Source of the DNA: an uncultured Candidatus Melainabacteria bacterium
Lineage (GTDB): Bacteria > Cyanobacteriota > Vampirovibrionia > Gastranaerophilales > Gastranaerophilaceae
DNA: 64,000 nucleotides
NCBI GenBank assembly: GCA_934754655.1
Contig: CAKVIC010000012.1
Coordinates: 1-64,000 of the forward strand
Direction of reading: 5' to 3'
The notes beneath the pieces are model-generated. The model did no database searches. It had not been told where the DNA came from and saw only the letters and a program-made list of their open reading frames with translations. Below are positions 53,883 to 61,843 of the stretch, one piece after another (within the stretch, counting starts at the first letter, position 1; each line of letters opens with the position of its first letter). The position numbers and the translations under genes are program-made.

Positions 53883-55025
53883 ATGATGAAAAAAAGAGGT
53901 TTTACTTTAGCAGAGGTTTTAATTGCGCTAGGTGTGGTTGGTGTTATTGCTGCAATTACGACTCCAATGTTAATGACTGCAACTGCAAAATCGCAAGTTG
54001 AAACAGGTTTGGCAAAATCTGTGGCGATTTGGGAACAAGCAAATATAGGAGCTTTAAAAGATGCTGATTCAAGCAATATTCTTGATGCTTGGGGTAAATC
54101 TGACGGTACATTAAATTATGAAGAATACAGTAAAGCTCTATCTAATCAAATGAAAATGTCATCAAAATTGATTGAAGAAAATCAAGAAACTTCATTTGTA
54201 AACAAACTTTTGCCAAGCGCTTGTGCTGCTGCAGGCGGAAGTGGAAGCTCTACTAATTGCAATACAACTAGTTGTGTTCAAAAATATTGTCCAAATGGGT
54301 TCAAAACTTGTTCTCCCCAAAACCAATTGGCGTTAACGAAGTGTATAGAGGATTTGTGTTATAACGCTCAAATGGTCACGCCTGGGGATGTGGATTTAGA
54401 TGTGGATTTAATTTATGATGAAAGCTTTCAAGGTGATGATGAAACAGGCGATGATGAAACAGATAATAAAAAAGCTTTAGAATGTCTAAATTCTTGTATT
54501 GCCCAAGGAAAACGCTCTTTCAATTTTGATGTAGTAAGTTGTACAAATAAATGTATGAATTCTTCAGAGGATGATGATATAGGGCATGAAGTAACTCCGG
54601 GAACAGGTTCAAGTACCGGTTCAGGTTCTGAAACTAGTAATGGAATAACGTTGCCTGATTGGACAAATATGTTTAATCAAAAAAATCAAGTTCTTGTTGC
54701 AAATAATGGTATAACGTTTGCGTTTGTAGAATCTCAAAAAGATTTGACAACTTCTAAAACTCCAAGCAAGCAGCGTATTGGTTTTGTTGCTGTTGACATA
54801 AATGGTGTTAATAAAGGTAAAAACCAAGTAGCGAAAGATATTTTTGGTTTTGCATTATATAATGACGGTTCTTTGCGTCCAATCGGTGGTGCAAATTGGG
54901 ATGGCAAAAATGATGAAAAGACAAAAATTTGGCAAGATACTTGTGCAAATGATTCACAAAAAAAGGATATCTCTTGCACAGCATCTATTATTGAACAAGG
55001 GTATAAAATAAAGTATAAATACTAA
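53883..55025 (+). CDS. Large pseudopilin with cysteine-rich and acidic insertion
   Basis: The product is 380 residues. The start may be the second ATG at 53886 (AGAGG spacing is better). MKKRGFTLAEVLIALGVVG is the class III signal with cut after G and E5. About residues 105-250 form an unusual insertion: 11 cysteines, many in pairs two to four apart (NCNTTSCVQKYC, KTCSPQ, KCIEDLC, ECLNSC), and a D/E-rich stretch GDVDLDVDLIYDESFQGDDE that looks like a calcium-binding loop. The tail (LYNDGSLRPIGG) matches that of the gene at 46806. Secreted fibre-tip or substrate-binding role is inferred. Confidence 0.85.
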   Translation: MMKKRGFTLAEVLIALGVVGVIAAITTPMLMTATAKSQVETGLAKSVAIWEQANIGALKDADSSNILDAWGKSDGTLNYEEYSKALSNQMKMSSKLIEENQETSFVNKLLPSACAAAGGSGSSTNCNTTSCVQKYCPNGFKTCSPQNQLALTKCIEDLCYNAQMVTPGDVDLDVDLIYDESFQGDDETGDDETDNKKALECLNSCIAQGKRSFNFDVVSCTNKCMNSSEDDDIGHEVTPGTGSSTGSGSETSNGITLPDWTNMFNQKNQVLVANNGITFAFVESQKDLTTSKTPSKQRIGFVAVDINGVNKGKNQVAKDIFGFALYNDGSLRPIGGANWDGKNDEKTKIWQDTCANDSQKKDISCTASIIEQGYKIKYKY

Positions 55026-55037
55026 ATAATTTTCAAA

Positions 55038-55079
55038 CAAAAATCGCATTTCAAAAAGTTTGGAGTGCGATTTTTTTTG
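55038..55079 (+). terminator. Terminator after the large pseudopilin gene
   Basis: AAAATCGCA (55040-55048) pairs with TGCGATTTT (55066-55074), extended by a few pairs and followed by a run of eight T. Confidence 0.85.
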
Positions 55080-55081
55080 TA

Positions 55082-55110
55082 TTTACACAATGGTATATTT
55101 TTGATACAAT
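55082..55110 (+). promoter_or_regulatory. Sigma-70 type promoter
   Basis: TTTACA (55082-55087), 17-base spacer, TACAAT (55105-55110), ahead of the gene at 55142. Confidence 0.5.
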
Positions 55111-55141
55111 AAAATATGTAAAATTAGTTGAGAGATATGTA

Positions 55142-55507
55142 ATGTATAATCCTGATGATGTTATAGCTGATATAAAAAAATTTTTAAAAAAACTCATAAA
55201 TTGTATTGAAAATGAATCTCAATATAATTTTTTAGGTAATAAAATTGTCAAAAAAAATCTTATAGATGATATTTTGTGTTGTATTGATGCAAGTATTCCA
55301 GAAGAGTACAAATCTTACTTAAAGCGCACAGGAGATAATAGATTAACGAGTAATACTGTTTATAAAGATTTGCAATTAAAATTAAAAACCCCTTTTGTTT
55401 TTAATAAGAATTATTATAGTATTTCGCTTTCTCATATTATTGGGCTTGCAGAAATGATGGCGCGTAGTTTTTCTCGAGATCTTAATTTATTAATGCGTGA
55501 ATTATAA
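55142..55507 (+). CDS. Small protein related to the N-terminal domain of its coiled-coil neighbour
   Basis: The product is 121 residues, starting MYNPDDVIADIKKFLKKLIN. Its first ~60 residues match the start of the next protein: LGNKIVKKNLIDDILCCIDA against LGSFSIVKKDTVTNILDRLYA, followed by IPEEYKS against LPDEIKE. The second half (YYSISLSHIIGLAEMMARSF) is different and replaces the coiled coil. Cytoplasmic. It may be a partner or paralog that arose by duplication. GAGAG lies about 7 bases ahead. Confidence 0.65.
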   Translation: MYNPDDVIADIKKFLKKLINCIENESQYNFLGNKIVKKNLIDDILCCIDASIPEEYKSYLKRTGDNRLTSNTVYKDLQLKLKTPFVFNKNYYSISLSHIIGLAEMMARSFSRDLNLLMREL

Positions 55508-55520
55508 AAGCATGTTTTCA

Positions 55521-55550
55521 TTGACTTTTATAAAAGGTTTGTTGTATTAT
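55521..55550 (+). promoter_or_regulatory. Sigma-70 type promoter of the coiled-coil gene
   Basis: TTGACT (55521-55526), 18-base spacer and TATTAT (55545-55550), 37 bases before the chosen ATG. Confidence 0.6.
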
Positions 55551-55587
55551 TTTATTGACTATCATAGAAAGATTTATGGAGCAAAAA

Positions 55588-56157
55588 ATGAATTCGCAAC
55601 AAGATGATGTAATATACGGTTTAATGAATGAACTTGAAGAAGCTTTAGAAAAGAATGGAATGCCTTTATTGGGAAGTTTTTCTATTGTTAAAAAGGATAC
55701 TGTTACAAATATTTTGGATAGATTATACGCAGCTTTACCTGATGAAATAAAAGAAGCAAGAGCATTGTTAAGACGTAAGGATGAGTTGCAATATGAGGCT
55801 CAACAACGTGCAGAAAAAATAGTTGCAGATGCTCAAGCTGAAGCTAATAGATTGTTGAGTGAATCAGACTTGCTTCGCGCGGTTCAACGTGAAGCTGAAA
55901 AAATTAAAGAACAAGTTATTGCAGATTGTGAAGATATTAAACGTAAATCTTTAGAAGAAGCTGATAACGTTCGTAATCAAGCAATAGATGAAGCTATGAG
56001 AACAAAAGATGGTGCATCAGTATATGCAGAACAAGTTTTGGCAGGAATTGAGCAAAATCTTAATCAGTTGCAAGAAGTAGTAAAAAATGGTCAATTACAA
56101 TTAGAACGTCGTAGAATTGAATCAGAAGACCAATTTTCTTCAAACTATGCAAGATAA
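55588..56157 (+). CDS. DivIVA-like/ATP synthase B-like coiled-coil protein
   Basis: The product is 189 residues from ATG 55588, chosen for GGAG six bases upstream; ATG 55576 is the alternative. A small N-terminal domain (1-60) is followed by a long charged coiled coil (QQRAEKIVADAQAEANRLL, EKIKEQVIADCEDIKRKSL). Such proteins are known in cyanobacteria and Firmicutes as cell-division or ATPase B/E-subunit-like proteins, often near ylm genes. The exact role is not proven. The N-terminal domain is shared with the previous gene. Confidence 0.75.
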   Translation: MNSQQDDVIYGLMNELEEALEKNGMPLLGSFSIVKKDTVTNILDRLYAALPDEIKEARALLRRKDELQYEAQQRAEKIVADAQAEANRLLSESDLLRAVQREAEKIKEQVIADCEDIKRKSLEEADNVRNQAIDEAMRTKDGASVYAEQVLAGIEQNLNQLQEVVKNGQLQLERRRIESEDQFSSNYAR

Positions 56158-56206
56158 TTTGTAATTTATTAAGTTTTTAAGAGTTTTTTTTACTTAAATA
56201 TCAGTG

Positions 56207-56212
56207 TATAAT
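56207..56212 (+). promoter_or_regulatory. -10 box giving a probable leaderless uvrC transcript
   Basis: TATAAT with 7 bases to the ATG at 56220; there is no ribosome binding site. Confidence 0.5.
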
Positions 56213-56219
56213 ATTTTTG

Positions 56220-57890
56220 ATGAATAAAGTTTTAGAAGAAACTATTAAACTTGTGCCAGCCCAAGCCGGTTGTTACATTTATTATGACTCAACGGGCGAA
56301 ATTATCTATGTTGGTAAAGCTAAAAATTTAAAACGGCGTGTATACAGTTATTTTCATAAACAGCATGACAGCGCTAAAACACGAGTGTTAGTTTCGCAAA
56401 TTGAAAAACTTGAATATATAATCACGGATTCTGAAGTTGAAGCTTTGATATTGGAATCTCATTTAATAAAAAAACATAAACCTAAGTACAATATTTTATT
56501 AAAAGATGATAAAAAATATCCATATTTTTTGATTACGGATGAAGATTTTCCGCGTATTCAGGTTGTGCGCAAAAAGAACTTAAATCCGGATAAAGGTCGT
56601 TTTTATGGACCTTATACTGATGTTGGGGCAATGTATGCAACTTTAGATTTTTTAAAAAAAATATTTCCTTTAAAGCAGTGCAAAAATCCAAAATATACAA
56701 GCAGACCTTGTTTATATTATCATATTGGCAAATGCTTAGCCCCTTGTCAGGGAAAGGTTACACCAGAAGAATACCAAAAACTTATAAAACAAGTTGAATT
56801 GTTTTTGAGTGGAAAACAAACAGAGTTGTTAAAACAGTTAAAAGAGCAAATGCAAAAGTATTCAGAAGCTCAAGAGTACGAAAAAGCCGCTAAATTTCGT
56901 GATAGTTATGTAGATTTACAAAAAACTTTGGAGCGACAAAAAGTAGTTTATGAAAATACTAAACTTAATGAAGATATTTTAGCTGTTTTGTATGAAGATG
57001 GTATTTTAGTAATAGTTGTAATGATGATACGCGATGGTCGTTTGATTGACAAAAAAGATTTCACTTATTTTGTAGAAGATATTGATAAAATAGAATATTT
57101 TGAAACATTTTTTAGAGATTATTACACAACACTCAAACTTGAGTATCCAGATAAAATTGTATCAAAAGATCTCAAAGATATTGGTAATAAAGAGTTGTAT
57201 CAAGAATGGTTAAAAGTTATTTCAGGCAAAAAAATTACGATTAATTATGGAAATGGACGAGGAAAGTATAATGAATTGTGTGAGCTTGCGATTAAGAACG
57301 CAAGGAACACATTAGAGAATGCAAAAATCAAAAAAATGTCACAAATCCGTGATAATTTTAATGAAGTAGGTTCGTATTTAGCAGAAAAACTTGAATTAAC
57401 AAATTTCCCTAATCGAATTGAATGCTACGATATATCGCATATTCAGGGTACAAATACGGTTGCGTCAATGGTTGTTTTTCAAAACGGATTGCCTAAAAAA
57501 ACTGCGTATCGTAAGTTTAAAGTAAAATTAACAGAAGGAAAGCCTGATGATTTTTTATCTATGAAAGAAGTGTTAACTCGAAGGCTTTCGCGGTTAAGTG
57601 AACCAAAATGGGAAAAACCTGATTTGATAATTATTGATGGTGGAAAAGGTCAATTATCAAGTGTAATGCAAGTCGTTGAAAAAATGGGGATAAAGGTTGG
57701 TGCAGGCGGTATAGATTTTGTATCTTTAGCAAAACGCGAGGAAGAAGTTTTTTTGCCTAACCGTTCTGAATCAATACTTTTACCAAGAGATTCAAATGCT
57801 TTGTATTTGATACAAAGAATACGTGATGAAGCACATAGGTTTGCGATAACTTATCACAGGGATTTGCGCTCAAAATCATTAAAAAAATAA
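56220..57890 (+). CDS. uvrC: Excinuclease ABC subunit C lacking the C-terminal HhH domain
   Basis: The product is 556 residues from ATG 56220 (a TTG precedes it). It makes the two cuts around DNA damage with UvrB. GIY-YIG domain: GCYIYYDSTGEIIYVGKAK. Then LKQCKNPKYTSRPCLYYHIG, the UvrB-binding AQEYEKAAKFRDSYVDL (about 220) and the RNase H-like half with RIECYDISHIQGTNTVASMV and LIIIDGGKGQLS. It ends RDEAHRFAITYHRDLRSKSL, right where other UvrC proteins continue with about 60 residues of helix-hairpin-helix. A terminator starts immediately after the stop, so this is not a sequencing frameshift. Confidence 0.95.
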   Translation: MNKVLEETIKLVPAQAGCYIYYDSTGEIIYVGKAKNLKRRVYSYFHKQHDSAKTRVLVSQIEKLEYIITDSEVEALILESHLIKKHKPKYNILLKDDKKYPYFLITDEDFPRIQVVRKKNLNPDKGRFYGPYTDVGAMYATLDFLKKIFPLKQCKNPKYTSRPCLYYHIGKCLAPCQGKVTPEEYQKLIKQVELFLSGKQTELLKQLKEQMQKYSEAQEYEKAAKFRDSYVDLQKTLERQKVVYENTKLNEDILAVLYEDGILVIVVMMIRDGRLIDKKDFTYFVEDIDKIEYFETFFRDYYTTLKLEYPDKIVSKDLKDIGNKELYQEWLKVISGKKITINYGNGRGKYNELCELAIKNARNTLENAKIKKMSQIRDNFNEVGSYLAEKLELTNFPNRIECYDISHIQGTNTVASMVVFQNGLPKKTAYRKFKVKLTEGKPDDFLSMKEVLTRRLSRLSEPKWEKPDLIIIDGGKGQLSSVMQVVEKMGIKVGAGGIDFVSLAKREEEVFLPNRSESILLPRDSNALYLIQRIRDEAHRFAITYHRDLRSKSLKK

Positions 57891-57920
57891 AGGCGACTGG
57901 TTTTTTAGACCTAGTCGCCC
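57888..57920. terminator. Bidirectional terminator between uvrC and the 53-residue gene
   Basis: GGCGACT (57892-57898) pairs with AGTCGCC (57913-57919), with a further GGT/ACC next to the loop. On the minus strand it is followed by a long T run. Confidence 0.75.
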
Positions 57921-57951
57921 CATAGTGGGTAAAATTTTTGAGTCTTGTAAT

Positions 57952-58113
57952 TTAAAGTTTTAAAGTTTCTTTTTCTGAAAAATACTCTACTACGGTATCC
58001 ATTACGTTATTAAAGAAAAAATCTAATTCTGAAGAAATATCTGATTGTTTAAAATCAATATTTGCAGAATTATTTTCATTAAAACGTGATAGCATTTCAT
58101 TTTCGATACGCAT
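57952..58113 (-). CDS. 53-residue acidic protein under a sigma-28-type promoter
   Basis: The ORF is 53 residues: starts MRIENEMLSRFNENN and ends YFSEKETLKL. GAAAGGAA lies 4-11 bases before the ATG. It is acidic, with a hydrophobic patch (LDFFFNNVMDTVVEYF) that could form an amphipathic helix. A near-consensus sigma-28 promoter sits 42 bases upstream and a terminator follows at 57888, which makes a complete small transcription unit. No family recognised. Confidence 0.65.
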   Translation of the reverse strand: MRIENEMLSRFNENNSANIDFKQSDISSELDFFFNNVMDTVVEYFSEKETLKL

Positions 58114-58154
58114 ATATTATTCCTTTCAGCTTTCTGGTTTTGCTTACAAAATAT

Positions 58155-58181
58155 ATATCGGCATTTTTTTGAAAAACTTTA
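58155..58181 (-). promoter_or_regulatory. Sigma-28 (FliA)-type promoter 2
   Basis: On the minus strand: TAAAGTTT (58174-58181), exactly 11 bases, GCCGATAT (58155-58162). One base differs from the FliA consensus. Flanking bases also match promoter 1: CCCTAAAGTTTT and TTTGTAAG occur in both. Confidence 0.75.
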
Positions 58182-58277
58182 GGGTTTAAATATGAATTGT
58201 TACAATTATTTACATTTTGAATCCATTCCTTTTGAATCTAAGATGGAGAGGTCGTTTTTACAACATAAAACCAAAAC

Positions 58278-58306
58278 TTGATTTTATAAAAAAAATATGC
58301 AATAAT
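58278..58306 (+). promoter_or_regulatory. Sigma-70 type promoter of a candidate small RNA
   Basis: TTGATT (58278-58283), 17-base spacer, AATAAT (58301-58306), leading into a structured segment with no start codon. Confidence 0.45.
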
Positions 58307-58309
58307 AGA

Positions 58310-58382
58310 CAAGAGGTCTGTTCTCTGTGTGTCATGGTCACAGGGGCTTTAGCTGGAAGATTATGAAAATCAGCTGTTTTTG
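58310..58382 (+). ncRNA. Candidate small RNA or leader upstream of the SNF2 gene
   Basis: About 73 bases between a promoter and a terminator-like hairpin. AGAG/CTCT (58312-58326) and CTGTG/CACAG (58325-58343) can form alternative stems. AGCTG (58351-58355) pairs with CAGCT (58371-58375), followed by five T. G+C content is clearly above that of the flanks. It does not show the SRP, tmRNA, 6S or known riboswitch cores that I can recall. It could be an attenuator for the helicase gene, which starts 34 bases later. Confidence 0.35.
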
Positions 58383-58416
58383 TATATTAACCCGATAATG
58401 AGGATATTTTTCACTT

Positions 58417-61400
58417 ATGAGTGAATTTAAATTTAATTACGATTTTTTGAAAAAGAACGCAACTGCTGGAAGCTGGCGCAGAGGTTATGAATATTATCAA
58501 AAGGATATGATATTAGAAGCTTTTCCTGAAAAGAATTTCTTTAAAGGAAAGGTAAAAGGCAATTATCAAGATTTTTATAACACCGATTTAATTTTTAAGA
58601 AAAATAAAATTGAAACTCGTTGTAATTGTCCATTAAAAGAGGAATGGTGTAAACACGCCGTTGCAATAGGACTGAAAGCTATTGAAACCGGTGCTTATGA
58701 CAATTGGATGCTCGAAAAATATGGTGTTGAACCGGATTTATCTGATGTCATTATTCCAGAAATTGTTGAACCTCAAGGAAATTATATATTCCACTTTAAT
58801 CCTAAGCGCAGACAAAACTTTTTTTCAATTCTTGTGCGTGACCGTTCGACGAATAAAATTGTCCGTTCAATTGAGTCAATTTTGCGAGCTTTGATTGAAG
58901 TTCAAAAGACAACTCCAGATTTTGAGTTAAATAAAATTCAAGCGGCTGAAACAGCTTTATTTCAAACTTTGTTAAAAATTTCTAAGCAGGATAAAAAAGC
59001 TGGTTGGTACGATATTCCGATAACAAAATTTGCGCCTGTATTTCCGCTTTTAGCTGAGCAAGAAGAAGTTTTAGATGAAAAAACAAAAGAACGTATTATG
59101 TTCACCGATAACGTCTGGGATTTAAATTTAGATGTTTCAACGACTTCTGTTAATGGTGGTACAAATATTGTATTAGAATTGTTTTGGACAAGACCTGATA
59201 AAGATGAATCTTATCCTTTTGAAGAAGTCAAATATTTTTCTCGCCAAATAAAATGGGGAAGATATAGAAATTTAATATTTCCAATAAATATAGCAATGAA
59301 TGAATTGCCACAAAGTATTATTAAATCTACGTTTACAGATTTAAAAGAAGCTGATGGCGGTAAATTTGTTTATGAGGAGTTGCCTCGTTTACAAGAAATT
59401 ATGAATGTAACTATTGCAGAGAATATCAGCAAATTGTTATTGGAACATAAAAAACCGATAAATGTTGTATCTTTGGGTATTGACTATGATCAATCGTTAA
59501 AGGCATCTTTGGAATTTGATTATTCAGGTGTAAGAGTTCCGTATTCAAAAAGCAATGAAAAATCTCCGTATTTATCTGTAAAAAGTCCCGAAGAAGATTT
59601 AGTTTATTGGATAAAAAGAGATTATGAACATGAGCAAATGGCGTATAACATGCTTTTAGCTTGTAAATTTGTTCCAATGCAAACAAATAATTTAGCATTA
59701 GAAAAAGAAAATGCAATAGATTTTTATAACTATTATATACAGCAAGCTGGTGAAGGTTGGAAATTTGAAGAACGTGATGATATGAACTTTTTCAAATTGA
59801 TTCCTGAACCTTTCAAAATGTGTGCAAAAATTGACTTTTCTGAAGAATCTGTTGATAGTATGGAGATTCAAATTTACGGTCAAGTAGGTGATGAAATTAT
59901 AAACTTTGATGATATTTATGAAACAATCCAAAACGGTGAAAAATATGCAAGAGTTAGAAGTTTGGGATTTGTTGAATATCCGGCTCAAAATATTTATCAA
60001 ATTATGCGTTCATTTAACTCTTTTGACGCATACAGAAATAATGAAAATAAATTTTTGGTAAAAACATATCGTGTTGGTTTGATTACAGAATTGCAAAACC
60101 AAGGTTTTGAGCTTGTAATGAGTGATAAATTTAAAAAATTCTGGGAGCAAATTTCAACATTTTCAACCACTTCTGAAGGAATTGAATTGCCTGCAGAAGT
60201 TAATGCAGAATTCCGTGAATATCAGGTTAAAGGCTTTAATTGGCTATGGTTTATGTATGAATATGGTTTAAATGGAATCTTAGCCGATGATATGGGGCTT
60301 GGTAAAACGCTTCAAGCTTTAAGTTTATTACAGAAAGCAAAAGATGTTGACGGGCCAATGCCGACGCTTGTTATTGCACCTACTACAGTTGTTTTTAACT
60401 GGGAAAATGAAATTCAAAAATTCACACCAAACCTTTCTTGTTTAAAAATTCAAGGTGCGGATAGAAAAAGTTTGTTTAAAGAGATTCCTAATTACGATAT
60501 TGTTATAACAAGTTATGCGTTAGTTAGAAGAGATGTTGAGAAGTTGAAGAAATTTAAGTTCAGATATATTATTCTTGATGAATCGCAAAACATCAAAAAT
60601 GCGATATCTCAAACTGCACAATCTGTTAAAGAGTTAATTTCTGACCATAAATTAGCTTTGTCAGGTACTCCGATAGAAAATAAATTGGAAGAGTTATGGT
60701 CTGTTTTTGACTTTTTAATGCCTGGATTTTTGTTTAATGTTGCAGAATTTAATTATCGTTATGTAACACCGATTATGGAACGACAAGATAAAACAGTTGA
60801 AAAACGTTTGAAGTTACAAATATTTCCATTTATCTTACGTCGTATGAAACGTGATGTTGCGAAAGATTTGCCGGATAAAGTTGAAAATATGGCATATTGT
60901 GAACTTACAGATGAACAAAGAGATTTTTATCTTGAAGTATTGGATAGTACAAAAGAAGAGTTGTTCAAAAGTATTGAACTTAATGGTTTGGAAAAAAGCA
61001 GAATGTCTATTTTCTCAGCTTTACTTCGACTTCGTCAAATTTGTTGTCACCCTAAACTTTATGATAAAGAACATGTTAAAGGGGTTATTCATTCCGGTAA
61101 ATTTGAATATTTAAAAGGAATGTTGGAACAAATTATTCAAGAAAAACACAGAGTGTTATTATTTAGTCAATTTGTGGATATGCTTGATATTATAAAAGCA
61201 TGGCTTGAAAGAGTCGGAATTCCTTATGAATACTTAACAGGTAAGACAAAGGATAGGGAAGCTGCGGTTAATAATTTTAACAATAATCCGAATATTCCAA
61301 TATTCTTGATAAGTTTAAAAGCTGGTGGAACAGGTTTGAACTTGACGGGTGCGGATTATGTAATTCATTATGACCCTTGGTGGAATCCTGCGGTTGAGGA

Positions 61401-61605
61401 CCAAGCGACTGACCGTGCTTATAGAATTGGTCAAACCAAAAAGGTTTTTGTATATAGACTTATTACTAAAAACACTGTTGAAGAGAAAATTCAAAAGATT
61501 AAAGGTAGAAAAAGAGATTTGGTTGATAGCGTTGTTTCAATTGATAGAAATATCGCAAAATCTCTTACAATGGAAGATATTAAGGATATTTTCTCTGTTG
61601 ATTAA
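58417..61605 (+). CDS. SWIM zinc-finger SNF2-type DNA-dependent ATPase
   Basis: The product is 1062 residues. SWIM finger near the start: C69-x-C71 and C78-x-H80 (RCNCPLKEEWCKHAVAIGL). Then a long bacterial SNF2-associated region (100-590). The SNF2 core has LADDMGLGKTLQAL (Walker A, about 622), ILDESQNIKN (box II, DESQ), LSGTPIENKLEELWSVFDFL, ISLKAGGTGLNLTGADYVI and DRAYRIGQTKKVFVYRL (motif VI). It is expected to move along DNA and displace proteins, perhaps RNA polymerase (compare RapA). Substrate unknown. GAGG precedes the ATG. Confidence 0.93.
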   Translation: MSEFKFNYDFLKKNATAGSWRRGYEYYQKDMILEAFPEKNFFKGKVKGNYQDFYNTDLIFKKNKIETRCNCPLKEEWCKHAVAIGLKAIETGAYDNWMLEKYGVEPDLSDVIIPEIVEPQGNYIFHFNPKRRQNFFSILVRDRSTNKIVRSIESILRALIEVQKTTPDFELNKIQAAETALFQTLLKISKQDKKAGWYDIPITKFAPVFPLLAEQEEVLDEKTKERIMFTDNVWDLNLDVSTTSVNGGTNIVLELFWTRPDKDESYPFEEVKYFSRQIKWGRYRNLIFPINIAMNELPQSIIKSTFTDLKEADGGKFVYEELPRLQEIMNVTIAENISKLLLEHKKPINVVSLGIDYDQSLKASLEFDYSGVRVPYSKSNEKSPYLSVKSPEEDLVYWIKRDYEHEQMAYNMLLACKFVPMQTNNLALEKENAIDFYNYYIQQAGEGWKFEERDDMNFFKLIPEPFKMCAKIDFSEESVDSMEIQIYGQVGDEIINFDDIYETIQNGEKYARVRSLGFVEYPAQNIYQIMRSFNSFDAYRNNENKFLVKTYRVGLITELQNQGFELVMSDKFKKFWEQISTFSTTSEGIELPAEVNAEFREYQVKGFNWLWFMYEYGLNGILADDMGLGKTLQALSLLQKAKDVDGPMPTLVIAPTTVVFNWENEIQKFTPNLSCLKIQGADRKSLFKEIPNYDIVITSYALVRRDVEKLKKFKFRYIILDESQNIKNAISQTAQSVKELISDHKLALSGTPIENKLEELWSVFDFLMPGFLFNVAEFNYRYVTPIMERQDKTVEKRLKLQIFPFILRRMKRDVAKDLPDKVENMAYCELTDEQRDFYLEVLDSTKEELFKSIELNGLEKSRMSIFSALLRLRQICCHPKLYDKEHVKGVIHSGKFEYLKGMLEQIIQEKHRVLLFSQFVDMLDIIKAWLERVGIPYEYLTGKTKDREAAVNNFNNNPNIPIFLISLKAGGTGLNLTGADYVIHYDPWWNPAVEDQATDRAYRIGQTKKVFVYRLITKNTVEEKIQKIKGRKRDLVDSVVSIDRNIAKSLTMEDIKDIFSVD

Positions 61606-61768
61606 TAAATTGAATGATTTTTGTTAAGTGGCTTTTGGATTATTCGTTGTGTTGGTACTCTGCCACAGCCGGTTTAATCTGTATGCTATACTGGATAAAT
61701 ATTAATTGTGTTATAATGTATAATTAACGGTCTTGTTTAATGAACAGAATTTTATGTAAGTAATTTTC
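61606..61768 (+). other. Intergenic region, nothing recognised
   Basis: No ORF of note, no tRNA. A few weak dyads (TGTG/CACA near 61660, CCGG near 61670). It precedes the promoter at 61769. Confidence 0.4.
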
Positions 61769-61797
61769 TTGACAATGTAAGGCTTTTTTGCTAGCAT
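61769..61797 (+). promoter_or_regulatory. Sigma-70 type promoter of the AAA gene
   Basis: TTGACA (61769-61774), 17-base spacer, TAGCAT (61792-61797), 46 bases before the ATG at 61844; AGAGG is the ribosome binding site. Confidence 0.65.
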
Positions 61798-61843
61798 GAA
61801 TGTGCTGTGATAAAGGTGTATTAATTATGAAAAGAGGTATTTT

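Noticed and set aside
57850..57950. Frameshift as cause of the short UvrC
   Set aside because: No frame after the stop codon encodes an HhH-like sequence; a hairpin terminator follows at once.
58310..58382. Signal recognition particle RNA
   Set aside because: The structured segment lacks the conserved GGTCAGG...GGAA...GCAGCC core, so it is reported only as a candidate of unknown type.
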